This document shows positions 44,805-57,945 of a stretch of 64,000 nucleotides of DNA, one piece after another; position 1 is the stretch's first letter, and every line of letters begins with the position of its first letter. A model generated the notes under the pieces. The model was not told the origin of the DNA and ran no database searches. It was given only the letters and a program-made list of their open reading frames with translations. The position numbers and the translations under genes were made by a program. Source of the stretch: Escarpia spicata (taxonomy: Eukaryota > Annelida > Polychaeta > Sabellida > Siboglinidae); contig OZ023205.1 of the NCBI GenBank assembly GCA_963995525.1, forward strand, positions 47,979,748-48,043,747, read 5' to 3'.

Positions 44805-47800
44805 GAGACTGTCCGATGAAGAACATCCCAGGCTATACATTCCCTGTGGAAGGATTCCTCTTAGAAGATGTTGAAATTATTGAGTATGTCACTTTTTATT
44901 TTACCATCAGTATTAATTTCTGTCATACAGGGCAAAGTTGTTGGATAATTGAAAGGATCATACAAGTGGAAGTGATAATATGTGCATGCTGCCATGTGGT
45001 TCTTGTATGCATTATTCTACATATGTTGATAAAACAGTCAAAAGTTTGTATTATCTTGGTCAGTCCTGTAGAAGTATTGTCATTATGTTAAGTAAATCCA
45101 GCTGAAATTATTACAATTTGCATATGTTCAGTGCTTTAGCTAAATAATAATTATTATAAAGGTATTTATATAATTATAACGCTCGATCAATCGAAATTGC
45201 TCTTGGGCATTTTACATACATTCATAATAGTACTTTACATAAAGGAAATGCTAACAAAACAAACGTGTTAAGGTAAGTTTTAACCTAACCATTTTTTCTC
45301 AGAATTTGCCTCAGATACTAAACAATACTCCAGACCAAAACAAAAATATTTTTTATGTTGTTTAGAGATATCTAAATGTGTTTAAAGACAATTAAAATAT
45401 ATGTAAAAAATCACCTTAAAATGGCATTTTATTTCATTTTGAGAAACTCCCCAAAATAAACTTGTATGGTTGTAAGTACAAACATATTATTGACATTCAA
45501 ACGGGTTTTTTGTAAACAAATGCATATTAAGTTTGATACAGCTCCATAAACATTGTGCTACCATGTTGAAAGACAACAAAAATCCATACTGCATTTTGGC
45601 ACGACCCCTTCACCAAACATAAAACCAACCCGTGCAATTTTGGGTAAACACAAGTCGGGTTCATAGCCATGTTATGGCTTTGTAAGTATTGTAGTTTTTA
45701 TAAAAAGTTACATTAAGTAATACTTCCTGGTTGTTACCAATAATACAAGTGTCACCAGATGTTTTTTGCTTAGAAATGTTACTTTTTTTACTGGCATGTG
45801 GCTTATTTCAACACAATTTGACAGACACTTCTATTACTGAGATTTTCCCCCAAGGTTTTCCCACCAAGTTGTCTCGTGATATTGTGTTACAAAGGACCAT
45901 GTGTTGAACTTGTTGTGGTAGACTAGATTGATTGACACCTGCTGGGGGTCAGTCTCCTGTCATTGCAAATGGTGGCTGAGGTCAGGCATTATCAGAGAAT
46001 AAACAAAACAACCACCAGTATTTGGTGATTTGACAGCGTGATGCATTGAGGTAATTATAATACAACAGCATAGTGGCATGAGAATAACCAGACTATATGA
46101 TCTGCATTAATGGTGAACGAATTTATGTTTGAACTGGGCTGACGCACAGTTATCGTCACTATGGAAACATCGTCAGTTTCCAAGAATCTGAAAAGGGACT
46201 TTCCACAGAAACACAAAAAATACTAGTTTCTAAAGGACAGATTGGTGACATATGGCGCTAGTGCCTTGATTTTTTTAATAGTACACATGTTCATACTGAC
46301 ACCTACTAATGTTCTATGAAGAAAACAAAATAAAGAAATCAACTGACATGATACCTGGTGCAGCTACCTTAAAAGCATTAGTAATACAAGAAAAAGTATA
46401 AAAAGATAAAATTGCTAACAAATAAATTTACTAAAATATTGTCAAACTACTTTAAATATAATCATTTAGAGAAGCGGCTCTAAAAGTATGACCATCAATA
46501 TGCACACAAAAAGAAGAGTGCAGCGTGTGTTTTCTTTGGGTTGTCTTCTTCCCTACGTGTTGGTGTGCAACTACAACCTGCCACCAGACTACAGATTCCT
46601 GCGCAAAATGCACGGCCGTAAGAAGTGTGAGTTGATGGAGAAGAGATGAGGGTACGAACTGTGGATCGACAGCATACGTGGCAGGTGAGGGGTGCCAGGG
46701 AAAAACAGGGACTAGGATTGTGATAATCTAGTTATAGACAACCTCTTTGGATGACATTGTATTGTTTCAGAGTCATTCTGCTAACATTGTGGCAGTTCCA
46801 CCAGCTATGAGATGGATTATAAACGAGTACCTAGCTATACACAGCATTTCAATGTCCTGCAATCAGTGGGTGACGACAAGGTGGACATTGACCTGGCCGC
46901 AGCACTTGTCCAGTACATTGTCCGGAATAAGCCGGTCAGTTCCACGCAGGACACCTAGCTGTGTTAAAGTGCACAGACATTGTTATGTTTTTAAAGTAAA
47001 TTATGTATAATATATTGTACTATCTCTAGTGTCACTCTTCCATACTTACATGTCTTCATTAAATGTCATCAAACATTTCATTCTAATCAACGATTATCAA
47101 ATAAATTAATTCTTCGTGTTATGTAAGTTAATATAAATAAATCATTACAATGAAGCCAACCACTGCATATAAAATAAATTACAGGCAGTATGATGTTAGT
47201 GTTGAATATGTACCCTCTCAGTCTCTATATAATTATGTAAATTTTACATTTTCTGTGGGACTACTTAATTTTTGCTCCCTCTAGAATTGTTTGTGAGAGT
47301 ATTTCATGTTTACAAAATCTGTTGTTGACACTGTGTGTGACTGGTTGACACTGTAGGATGGAGCCATCCTTGTGTTCCTGCCTGGAGCTGGTGACATCAA
47401 GGCACTGAATGATGTACTGTGTAGAGACATCGCCCTGCATAGAGGTAGTTATATTTACATTAACAACTTTTACTACACTGTATATATGTGTATGTGCGTG
47501 TGTAAGGGTTTGTCGTATATGCATTTGCATAGACAAACTATCTCGATGACACAAAAAATGTAGTTATCAGCTCCAGTGTTTGTTCTGTGGGTATATGAAT
47601 ATCAGACATAGACACGCGCATGCACACACGCACGTGCGCACGCACAGCTGACTGGAGGACCCGTACATGCACTCTGTCACAACTTCAGCAGTTATACCAC
47701 ACCCTATGTCCCAAAGTGTTCCCCCTTGTCATCCCTGCCTTCTGGTGCCCCTAAGGTTGGGTCCTCATTATCCCACCGCATTCCGACCACCAACCAACGT

Positions 47801-48459
47801 GAAGTCTTCTCAAAGCCACCACCAGGTGTCCGCAAGATCGTCATAGCAACCAACACTGCCGAAACCTGGTACGGAAATCTATTGGTCTGCTCGGGTTGAT
47901 AATATTGTTGACAAAATGTTAACAGTTGCTTGTTGAAACCTATTTAGACTAACTGTGAATTAAAATTAGTATGTGTTTCATCCGAGTTAATGACCTATCC
48001 ATCCCATGACCTGTTGCTTAGCAAAACCTCCGTTAAGCCATAAAAAATGGATGCCGAACTCATGATGCATTTATGCATTCCATCATATTTTTTGTTGAAA
48101 TTCTGTCCACAAAAGTGATTGTTTATGAGAAAAACATAAGTTATAGTTTTTAAAGTGAGAATGGCGGGAACGTCTGATTTATGAGATGTCATGCAACAAT
48201 TGTAGATTAATTCACATATATACCCATTACTAACATTGTTGTCATGGCTAAGCTTGATGGAGGTCACATCAATGTCACCTGTGTTGAATTTAGCCATTCT
48301 GTTTGTCTCTTGCAGTATCACAATAGATGACGTTGTCTATGTTGTTGATGGGGGTAAGATCAAGATGAAGAACTTTGACCCAGCCAACAACATCGCAACC
48401 TTGAAGTCTGAGCGGGTGATTCGGGCCAATGCCAAGCAGCATCGGGGCCGGGCTGGAAG
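44805..48459 (+). CDS. DHX36-like DExH-box helicase, partial (exons of the helicase core)
   Basis: Exons found: 44805-44883 ([20 protein letters not shown]); one ending 46684 ([10 protein letters not shown]); 46805-46934 ([17 protein letters not shown]); 47357-47444 ([17 protein letters not shown], motif IV region); 47658-47868 ([19 protein letters not shown] and TNTAET, start of motif V); and 48316-48459 ([16 protein letters not shown], motif V end, then QHRGRAGR, motif VI). Splice phases agree from 46684 onward. The best resemblance is DHX36, an ATP-dependent helicase acting on G-quadruplex nucleic acid. Motifs I-III (Walker A, DEAH) and the C-terminal region are not seen. In exon 47658-47868 LIIPPHS appears in another frame than NQREVF, which hints at an indel. 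It may be a real gene with very long introns or a decayed partial duplicate. Confidence 0.7.
45150..45275. repeat. LINE 3'-UTR-like repeat
   Basis: ATCGAAATTGCTCTTGGGCATTTTACATACAT resembles the 3' region of the LINE ending at 59.4 kb (59420-59500) in the same orientation. Lies in an intron of the helicase-like gene. Confidence 0.6.
45276..46600 (+). other. Intronic sequence, one exon probably missed
   Basis: The codon phase of the 44805-44883 exon does not fit the exon ending at 46684, so at least one more exon is expected here. I could not place it. Confidence 0.4.
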
Positions 48460-48504
48460 GTGAGTCAGACCACATGTACTCTGATAGCAAGGGAACTCTT
48501 GGGG

Positions 48505-48665
48505 TGTCGTAGTGCAGTGGTTAGAACAGCAGACTCAATCGAGAGAAAACAATTATGAATCCTCTTGCTGCCATGTCCAAGCTTGGGCAATTTTTTCCAT
48601 TCCACATTGCCTCAGTTCATTCAGTTATATAAATGAGTACCTGAATATAGAGGTACTTGTATATG
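48505..48665 (+). repeat. tRNA-derived SINE head
   Basis: GTGTCGTAGTGCAGTGGTTAGAACAGCAGACTC is tRNA-like (A box AGTGCAGTGG), followed by TCAGTTCATTCAGTTATATAAATGAGTACC, similar to the SINE at 57.2 kb. Confidence 0.6.
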
Positions 48666-49490
48666 GATGATTTTTACGCTGTAGTTGTGGTGTGGTTGAA
48701 TGCTTCACAGAGATGCAGAAATGGTGTTTAAACTGCCCACGAGCCAAAAATATCTGTCTAGGTCATGTCCCATAAATTTTTGGATTTTGGCAGAAATGCA
48801 TGTTTAGTAATCTCATCTTTCAATGTCTGGTTTATTTTCCTCTACAAATAATCACAAACTAAAAAAATGCCTGTATTTACGAACCCACACATCAAGAAAC
48901 CTAAATCAAAATCACCTCGTTTTTTTAAATGTCACTTTTTGAAATGTTGCTTCAATTTTAGCAATAAATCAAAAACTACTGAAGATATTTCAATTTCATT
49001 CGATACAGGGCGATAGTTTTTAGTCCTTTGGGCCGAAGGTCCAAGGGACTATTGCCATCACTCTGCGTCTGACGTCCGCCGTTAGGTGTTGTATCTCAGA
49101 AACCGTTCAGTAACTTTGTATATGTATTTGATTGAATCATTCTAAGGGCTCCGTAGGGCTCCCCAAAAAACTTTATAAACGAACATAAGAGTTTAATCAA
49201 ACACGTGACGCTAAGTAATAGCATAACTTTCAGTACGCTTCTTGAAACCGGCCCCTCTTCTATTTGTAGTTGATTGGTCCATACCCATAGTGTAGTATTC
49301 GGAATCTTGTCTGACCTCTTTAGATGTAGGGTTCTGCGCAGTCATTTGTTGATGAAAGTCTTTTTTAGTATGTTCTGTGTAATTCACCGTGTCTCCGAGC
49401 CATAGAGTAATACTGACTTGAGATTTGAGTTATATATCCTCAGTTTGGTGTTAAACTTGATTTGTTTTGCCTTCCAAATGTTTTGTCAAA
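48666..49490. other. No gene; probable old repeat
   Basis: GGGCCGAAGGTCCAAGGGAC near 49030 has a hairpin form and looks repeat-derived, but boundaries are not visible. Confidence 0.35.
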
Positions 49491-49498
49491 ATAACCCG

Positions 49499-49588
49499 TG
49501 CGTGCGTGGCGCGTGGCGCGTGGTGCGTGGTGCGTGGTGACTGGTGCGTGGTGCGTGCGTGTTTGCGTGTATATATGTGTTTGGTGTG

Positions 49589-49620
<32 letters not shown>

Positions 49621-49695
49621 TGCTTGCGTGCGTGCGTGCGTGCGTGCGCGCGTGCGTGCATGCGTGCATGCGTGCATGCGTGCATGCGTGCGTGT
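49499..49695 (+). repeat. GT / GCGT microsatellite
   Basis: (TGCG)n and (TG)n runs. All ORFs across it on both strands are artefacts. Confidence 0.95.
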
Positions 49696-49699
49696 GAGA

Positions 49700-50590
49700 C
49701 AAGTAGGAATATGGTGTCTTTCGAATTCATGTCGTTTTAGCTAACGTTGTGTTTTAGTTAAGTATCTGTAGGCGTTATAGCTAGTACAATATATTTTGCC
49801 GACGAGGTGCGTCATTGTTCTGGGGACAAAGGTTTTATTTATTTCTTAGTGGTGCCCGCATTATCATTGAAAAAAAAAAAACCTGCCCACAATATCTTTC
49901 TAAGCGCATGCAACTATAATTGAGACAACGTATACACGAGTGTGCGTGTGTATGGGTACTCGATATGTTAAACTTTTCCTCCTAGACGATTTGCATAGCA
50001 GACACCAAAAGTATGGATTCACGTTTTAAAACAACGTCAACATACCTATAAGTAGTGTTGACTATAATAATAATTTAATAATGGACGCCTTTCTAAACGT
50101 ATTTACGCAGACGTATAGGTCTAGGCGGAACACTTATGGAGAACACTTGACAGACGGAAGTAACGATACGTAGGGCGAAACACACAACTAATTGTTAATT
50201 GTATTGACAACGAATAGGAAAATATTGTGACAATTAAAACATGGTCTGAATCATATCAATGTTCAGTGATCTACTGAAAATAAACACAAGCACCGACGCC
50301 AACACAATTACAAAGACACGGTCCTACCTTCTGAGCCGGTTGTCCGGGATCAGCACTCAGAATTTTCATCGGGCAGCTGGGTGGCGTCGTAAAGGAGACT
50401 TTGGAAATTCAGCGATTGATGCTCCACCGTGTATCCTTTCAGGCCGGTGATTATATCAATGCTGGGTGGTAGTGGTGAATCCGAGCTCTGTATGCAATTA
50501 ACTTTCTCCGCACTGCAAAGAAGAAAGACGCTGGATACCCCACAGTGATATCGTCAGTGTTGGAGATTCACGACATTCACACCCCAGATA
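49700..50590. other. No gene recognised
   Basis: Short ORF at 50259-50450 without motif. No repeat boundary seen. Confidence 0.4.
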
Positions 50591-50599
50591 CCACAACAT

Positions 50600-50820
50600 T
50601 TTCCGTCTTGGGCCAAGGTTGGTAGAGAATGACAGTCTATCGCTTGGAATGCCAACAATGAGCCAATGTTGATAGGCCAGTGCCAGGCCAAGCATCGGAA
50701 CTGCCTTTGTTGGATCAACATTGGCCCGATCTTACCCCAATTTTGGCTGCCAATATTGGCCCAATATAGTAATATACATTGGGCCAATATTAGACCAAGT
50801 TGGAAATGCTATCTGGGAAA
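50600..50820. repeat. TTGGCC/GGCCAA-rich dispersed repeat
   Basis: Many TTGGCCCAATA / TATTGGCC words in both orientations give a foldback structure ending near TATCTGGGAAA. Probably a MITE. Confidence 0.5.
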
Positions 50821-51170
50821 TCGCCAATAATGAGAAACGACACGGCACCGCAACAATTAATTCTCCAAACACCATCGGCACCGCGAAATATCTCCTACAC
50901 TAACACTCCCCCGCCACCGTGACAGTCTCCGACATTACCCCCTCCCCGAACCGCGCAACAGGCCTGTCAATTGGCGGCTTTGGTGTGCCTCAGGCGCCTC
51001 CCCCCAGTATTTGTCAAGTTCTGACACCCGTAGCCCCTTCATGTAGGCTATATGAAACAAATAATTTATTTCAATGGGATGAGAATTAAAAATATATCTT
51101 TAAAGATTATATGGAAACACCTTTAGTTGTAAGTTTTGTCGATGCGGTGCGTTCTGCAAGGGATGCATCG
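50821..51170. other. No gene recognised
   Basis: No motif seen. Confidence 0.4.
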
Positions 51171-51174
51171 ATAT

Positions 51175-51790
51175 GACAGTTTGTAAACGATCACACTTGA
51201 CCACTCGGCTACTTAGCATAATCTACGTTTCTGTTAGTGAAGTTGCGGTTAAGCAAAGTATGAAAAGTATCAATGTCGTTCTTCGCGTATACAGTCTTCT
51301 TCAGTTCAGGATATCCCTGCGAGACGTAGCTGCCCGGATGATCCATGATACGTTGCTCTGTCTGCCGTTCGTCTCCCTGCTCTCACGACGTCGTCTTCCA
51401 ACCAGTCGCTAAAGTCCTGCTCTCATCTTCTCCTTGGTCTTCCCCTTCCCCTCTTTCCCTCCACTTTGCCTTCTAGGATTGTTTTCTCTAAGGAATTGTG
51501 CCTGATGTGATCAAAATTACTAAGTTTTAGTCGTTTAATTCTATTCACTAGTTGGCAGTTCTTTATCTAATTTTTTAAGGGTCTCTGCATTGGTTTTTTT
51601 TTTATCCATGGCACTCTTAGAACTTTTCTGTAACATTTAATCTCAAACGTTTTTATTCTTCTCATGTATTTTTAGTTCAGTGTCCACGTTTTGCTCCCGT
51701 ATAGAGCTGTTGAGAAAACGCAAGTTTTTAAAATTCTTATCTATGTTGGTATGTTTTGGCCTTTCCACACTTTTTTCAGATTATTTAGTG
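51175..51790 (-). pseudogene. RTE-like LINE C-terminal fragment
   Basis: The minus strand reads STALYGSKTWTLN, FEIKCYRKVLRVPW, then a Lys/Arg/Gly-rich GKRG-like stretch and DFSDWLEDDV, the standard C-terminus of RTE/CR1-like RT proteins after the thumb. Stops are present. Confidence 0.75.
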
Positions 51791-52289
51791 TCAGCGTTTC
51801 TATGGCTATTCGTGTACACGTATACATAGTCTACAATAAAGTCCGCCTGTTTTTGTAGTGTTCTTGCATTTCAAGTTGCATTCGGATATCGTCCAACTTT
51901 TAAATATAAATTTCCAGTGAATCAACATCCCGCTTCTAAGTCACTTTCCTGAACACAACTATACACTTGTTTCACACATTATACAAGTTTAATAATTGGC
52001 ACAAAAGACGAAACATTATATCCGCGGACTCTGAGGCGGATTAAATTGTATTGGGGCCCTGGGGCAAGTTTGATTTGTGAGGCCCCCACCGAAAGACATG
52101 CAGCTCTGGGCCCTGGAATAAAGGTTGTTCTAACCTGATTACCTTGGAATAATGTTATTCTCACTTGACTGAGGCGCCCCATATGCTCGGAGTCAAGGTA
52201 TTTTTTTTCACTTCAGTGAACAGCCGGGAGCTGTGGTCCTTGGTTTTTTCATCGGCGCTCCGAGAGCTCGGGACCGTGAGGCACGTGAC
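51791..52289. other. No gene recognised
   Basis: GGGGCCCTGGGGCAAGT-type words near 52050-52110 look repeat-derived. Confidence 0.4.
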
Positions 52290-52780
52290 CCAGTCAGAAA
52301 CGAATACATAGAGAGTAGTCTAGGGGAACTTCCAATTATACCCCCATTGTGGATCGCCATAAAACCTCCACTGGACCAAATTCATATTAGATAGGCTGAG
52401 CCGGGGATTCAGCATGACTCCGCTGTCGAGTTATCGCGCTGTCGCGTGGTCGCCACTCCGCCGTCGCGCTTCAGACCTTGACATTGGAATTTGAATTTTT
52501 GCCAGAGCTTCAACACCACGCCGTTGGATCATGACATCGGAATACGATGGGGGATGTTGTTGAAAATTTATTCACAATTTCGGAAGCTCACCAGAAACCT
52601 CCAATTGCACCCCCTTGAGACTAACCTACGCGGGGCCACATTCCAAAATCTAGGGGGCAGATAACGGGGGCACATTCCAAAGATATATGGGGCACCCCAC
52701 TCTAGCGCAGACAGAGCGAGAACAAAAGAGTAGGGGGCACGTGACCTCATGCCTCCCCTGAATCCGCCTATGTCAGTTGT
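52290..52780 (-). repeat. Dispersed non-autonomous repeat
   Basis: Shares blocks with 3420-3575 and 4395-4530 (inverted) and with 5290-5490 (direct). Contains GGGGGCACATTCCAAA twice. Confidence 0.6.
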
Positions 52781-53059
52781 GGTAATACGCAACCGGCTTA
52801 CCATGGCGCGCGAGGATGGACGCTTGTCGTGAATGTGCAACATAGAATTGACGCAAGCTTATACTGGCGCGACTTTCACAGGAACTTGCACACTGCGTAG
52901 TTACGGATTGGCGAATTTTCCCCACTTTACAACCAGAGGCGTACGAATTTGAAGTAGTTCCGCGGCAGTACATATAATAATAATAAGATAACTAACTTCT
53001 TTTGCGCCTAAATCATTGGAAACCAAGCTCAGAGGCCCATCAAAACAAAAGGATTGCTC

Positions 53060-53490
53060 AATCTCAAAATTCATAAGTAGTATTCCAGTTGGCAACAGAT
53101 GGGTCAAGGCGCTAGGGAACTACGGTGGATAAGTAAGGTAGTAAAGATAAGTTTTTAAATGACGACAGAATTTTGTAAAATTTTCAACTGATCTAACACT
53201 GAGAGGGAGCATATTCCAAAGAGTTGGTGCAGCTATAGAAAAAGCTCTAGTTCCAATGTTAGTGTTGACTCTACTAACAAAAAGTAAGTCGAACTAGATG
53301 ATCGAAGCTGGATAGATTTTCTTACAGGAATAAAGAGTGAATGCAAATAAGATGGTTGCTTACTGGACAGCGCCTGGTATGTAATGATACACATCTTAAA
53401 TATTACACGATATCGTACAGGAATCCAATGCAAAGACTTGAAAAGTGGTACAGAAAAACGAGGAGATCTTGTAACTGCAGAAGTTTTCTT
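53060..53490 (-). pseudogene. Minus-strand LINE 3' end
   Basis: Over about 350 bp it is close to 35230-35560, including the single 38-bp unit. Codes SVPLFKSLHWIPVRYRVIF and ITYQALSSKQPSYLHSLF. Confidence 0.85.
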
Positions 53491-53559
53491 CGTCTTTGTT
53501 TTCTTCTTATTATTATTATTACATCGCTTTATTGCTGTTGCAGTAAACGGCCACGATGA

Positions 53560-56500
53560 CTTCGACATGTGGACTATACAAGTTCTACAATGCGTGCGAT
53601 ACGGCAACAAGTTGACGAAGTGGCTGCAAAGCTTTAGGCTTAGACACATTTCGAACATATGGACTCATCGTTTACCGTCCGCCTCCCTCTAAACGATACG
53701 GTTTTCAGAACAGTGTGTTTTTTGACGAGTGGTGTGTGTGTCCTTGGACCGCCTTGCTGTTATAACCAACGATGTGATCATATAACAGGTGACCAGGGGT
53801 GACTGAATTACTTAAATTTTATACTTGAGTAGAAGTAAAAGTAATTCAGCTCAAAACTACTTGGGTAGAAGTAAAAGTAGCGTCTAAAAAGCCTACTTGA
53901 GTAAAAAGTAAAACTACTTTCCAAAAGTACTTGAAGTAAAAGTAGAAGTAAAAGTAGAACGGTAAGATGTTTTGTCAGGCAAGTAACAACAATAATTACT
54001 GCATCGGCGAACAAAAAAATTAAGACAGATTGAAAATAATTACTGTTTAACTCCAACAAATATTAACTATGTATATGAATAATGTTCTATTTATTATTAT
54101 TATTATTATGTGCACTTTGTTCCATTCCGCACGAAATGTACCATCACAGTTCCTTTGTAGAAGTGGAATAAATATATATCTAAATAAATTAAAATATTTA
54201 AATGAATAGATAAATGTATAATTAAAATGTCCATATGATAAAAAAATATATATATATAATAATCGTTAAAAAGTCAGTAGAAATTGCACTAAAAAGTAAT
54301 AAAAATGTAAATAAATTATTTAAAAAGGTCAATTCCATGGATTCATATGATGCTTTCTTATTTTGAAATGTTGTATAGAAAACCATATTTTGTTTTCGTA
54401 AATTCGCAGCGGGGTACGGAAATGTGTTCCGGTATCTGCCACCATGGGCGCTAGCTACGACGACCACGGTCGCTGCACCAACTGACCAAGAACGCCGTCG
54501 AAGTCCAGGTTGAAGCCAGTCATTGTGCAGGCCGCGCTATCTATAATTACGCGATTCATGAAGCTTATTAAGATGCCAGCCAACGTCAATGTGTATTATG
54601 TTTAAATGCCATACGTACACTGTTGAATGTTGAACTGAATAAAATTCATATATGTTGTTTTAAAATAGATTACGGATTAACAGTCCACGGTGAACTGGAC
54701 GATACTATGGTAGCGATGACGTAATGAGACCTCTGCAGCCGAACACGCAAATGAGTTGACAAATGCAGAGCTAAGGTTGACTAAAGATTGAAAAAACTAT
54801 AATAAATACGCTTACAGCTGGCTCAACTTCGTCTTTCAATCAATACCACAACACCAATTTAGAACGCACATTTACCGTGCCGAATAATATTGCGATCGAT
54901 TCGCCGTTTCGTATGCGGTTGACGAATTCATATTTTGGCGCAAGCCGAAGCACCAAGCAAATTTGCGTTTATTGCAGTAAAAAGATAATATTTGCGCAAT
55001 GTTAGCATGCTGATCTTCCCTACTGCGCTGCATTAAATATATAAATCCAATTAGTATGCATGGCTTAGCTTATGTGTGAATTTCAATTGCACTTTACAAG
55101 TCGCCGAAGCCAGGATAACCCGGCGCCTATTCGCGGAAGCCACGACTGGCAGAAAGGAAACGATTCGATTGATGTCGGCACAAAACAAACAATGCCTCGC
55201 ACCATATTTACTGTTCCTAATGACTTGACCATACTAACACAAGTCAAGTGACAGTTATTACCGCGTTAACGTAGTTTACCAACGCTCTAATTTCTTGTAA
55301 TTAAATAAGTTTAATGAAATGTTGTCGACGGGCGGAATGCCAACAGGTCGACGTAGTTAAGAAAAAATGTAACGAAAATATATCGCAAAGTAAATTAAAG
55401 TAACGAAGTAAAAAGTAGCGTTACCTTAGATAAAACTACTTCGTTACAAGTAGAAGTAGTTGATATAAATAGTACTTCGTTACTCTCCGTTACTTGAAAA
55501 AACTACTCAAGTAGAGTAACGAAGTAGTTTTACTTCGTTACATGACACCCCTGCAGGTGACCTTAATTTCCACATCGACACCATTAACGATGCAGATGCG
55601 GTGCGCTTCAATGGCACGTTGGAAGCTCACGGATTGGTACAATACGTGGTGGGACCCATACACAAGATGGGCCTTACCTTGGACGTTGTCATCACCCGGG
55701 ACATTAGTACCTTGTTGATCGGGATGCCAACAGTGTCTGAGCCATGTCTTGGTGACACAAAGCGCGTGTTTTAGAATTAACTTAACGAAGCCAGACAGCG
55801 TTCGCCAGCTAGTCACTTTCAGGAAGCCTTGGGACATTTGTATTTCGGAATTTATTAAGGATTTAACTCCAATTTTGAACAACACTGATAAGCCGCTAGA
55901 TGAATTTGTACACGACTATACTAGACCAACCAACACTGAGACCAAACGCGCAATGGTATTCAGATGAACTGAGACACGCCAAACACGCGCGCAGGCGAGC
56001 AGAGAAGGTATGGCGGCGAACCAAACTCACAGTTCATCGGCAGCTGTTCAGGGAGCAATGCAATGCAGTTAACAATCTGATGATCACTGCAAAGAAAACA
56101 TTCTTTTCTACAAAGATCAGAAACTGCGGCAAGTATAAGAAACAACTGTTCAAATCAACGAGACATTTAATGGGTAACACGGGACACGTAACATCGATAC
56201 CGGCAACCCCAGTGATATCTACGAAACAGCATTGGACGATGACGTCATGTTTGATTGAATCCCGCTTCAAAGTTTTCTGCCAGCCACCCATGATGAGGTA
56301 AAGTGAATAATCACAAACTCGCCTAACCATAACACTGTTTGAAAAATCACGTGGACATCAACAATCTACACGATATTCACCAATCGGCGTACCGCAATAC
56401 TTACTCAACCGAGACAGCTCTAGCGAAAGTCCAGAACGACATCGTAGTAGCTCTTGATCAAAAAACGTGTAGTCGTCTTGGTCATGCTTGATCTGTTCAG

Positions 56501-56940
56501 TGCGTTTGACGTCTTCGACCATGGCATAATGCTAAAGCGTTTTCAACACTCATTTGGCAAGATTGCAGAAGCCCTGGATTGGATGAGATCTTACATTAGC
56601 GGCAGAACACAATGTGTATCGGTCGGCCTCGCAACTTCGTTTAACGTTGGCGGGTGGGTGAATAGAAACATGTTAAAATTGAACCAAGAAAAAAGCGAAC
56701 TCATCGTGTTTTTGTCCAAACACCGAATTCATCAGATGAACGACTTGTCCCTCGTGATCGGGGGCAGACTATTACACGCTGTGCAATCCGTCAGAAATCT
56801 TGGAGTTAGTATGGACAGCGGCTTGACAATGGAGAAACAGGTGAATGCGATCTCCAAGTCCTGTTTCTACCACATCCGTAATGGTTTATTCAGGTATGTG
56901 TGTATCATAGATGTATTTTCTATGTATTTATTTATTTGTT
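53560..56940 (+). pseudogene. Plus-strand LINE split by a hAT element
   Basis: YRPPPSKRYGFQNSVFFDEW near 53670-53730 is an endonuclease block. The coding sequence breaks at the hAT (53794-55553) and resumes with GDLNFHIDTINDAD, VQYVVGPIHKMGLTLDVVI (endonuclease end), a linker at 55900-56300, and RT at 56400-56640 (VMLDLFSAFDVFDH). The RT core with the YADD box is deleted near 56640, and the end (LKLNQEKSELIVF, VRNLGVSMDS) is joined directly. Confidence 0.85.
53794..55553. mobile_element. hAT element, 1,760 bp, no transposase
   Basis: Tips CAGGGGTGACTGAATTACTT and the reverse of ATGACACCCCTG, with an 8-bp duplication CAGGTGAC at 53786-53793 and 55554-55561. Both ends have AAGTAGAAGTA / ACTTCGTTAC repeats. 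The interior is AT-rich and non-coding. Confidence 0.93.
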
Positions 56941-57169
56941 ATGTTTAAATCAATTCTTTTACAATATTTATTTTTAAAATAATCTATATTTAATAGTTTT
57001 ATTTAATTTATGCTGCTTTTTGTAAAGTGTCAAATGGATTCGGGCGCTATATAAATTCCGATATTATTATTATGATTAAATGACTGGTTGATTCATAATC
57101 ACACTCGCTAGATGCATTGCAGTAGGATATTTGCGTGGGGCAAGAATTACGTTAGGCTGTTGCGGGACA

Positions 57170-57470
57170 CGTGGGACGCGGTGGTGGCACTCAGAGCATC
57201 CCACTCTCAATCGAATCGTTTTGATGCCGTTTTAAACCTTGTGCAAGTTCGTTCACTCCACGCTGTCCCAGTTCACTCAGCTGTATGAGTGAGTACAACG
57301 CTATATATATAGACATCGGAAGGTATTTGTGAACGAATAGTATTCTCGCACCAATTGCAGTGTATCCGACGGCGTCCCATATAAGCCGAGATGGTCTTTG
57401 ATTGAACATTTATGCCAGGGGGTGAAGTGTAAAGCGCTTTGAGCAGACCTAAAGACTGCATGCCATGTTA
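57170..57470 (+). repeat. SINE, same family as 6.2 kb
   Basis: GTGGTGGCACTCAGAGCATC is tRNA-like. The tail TGTAAAGCGCTTTGAGCAGA is shared with 6198-6400. Confidence 0.6.
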
Positions 57471-57945
57471 TAACAGAACATACATTTTACATAAAGCACA
57501 GTGGATGTTGTTTTTTTACATAAAATATAGCGAACACTGAGGTGAGCTGTGCAAAACAGATTGCAGTGTGCGCTTGGCATGTTTGATCAGACGAGGGTAC
57601 AGTTCCGTCGGCAAATGCATGCGACAGATCGAACTCATTGGAGGTCGTCTTGAGTATTACAGAGTCGCATGGCAATTCGATGAGCTAGCTCATTGCATAT
57701 AACTAACGACGCGTCGTCGATATCCTAATGGAAGACATGAACAATTAACATTCTGTTGTGAGCTCTGAATAGCAGGTCAATACATATGTATCCGGATTTC
57801 CAGGGTTTATTCTGGGGTACTGATACGTGTCCGTTGTTGGCTCGGCAGTAGCATCTTGATATCGAAAGCGGAGACGAACTGTAAAATCTCATTGATGTTT
57901 TCTCTCTATATATATATCTGCTGATTGTGTGGGTGCTAGTAATAA
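57471..57945. other. No gene recognised
   Basis: No motif seen. Confidence 0.4.

Noticed and set aside
53233..53658. 141-aa minus-strand ORF as one protein
   Set aside because: It spans the junction of two oppositely oriented LINE fragments; only its C-terminal part is LINE-derived.
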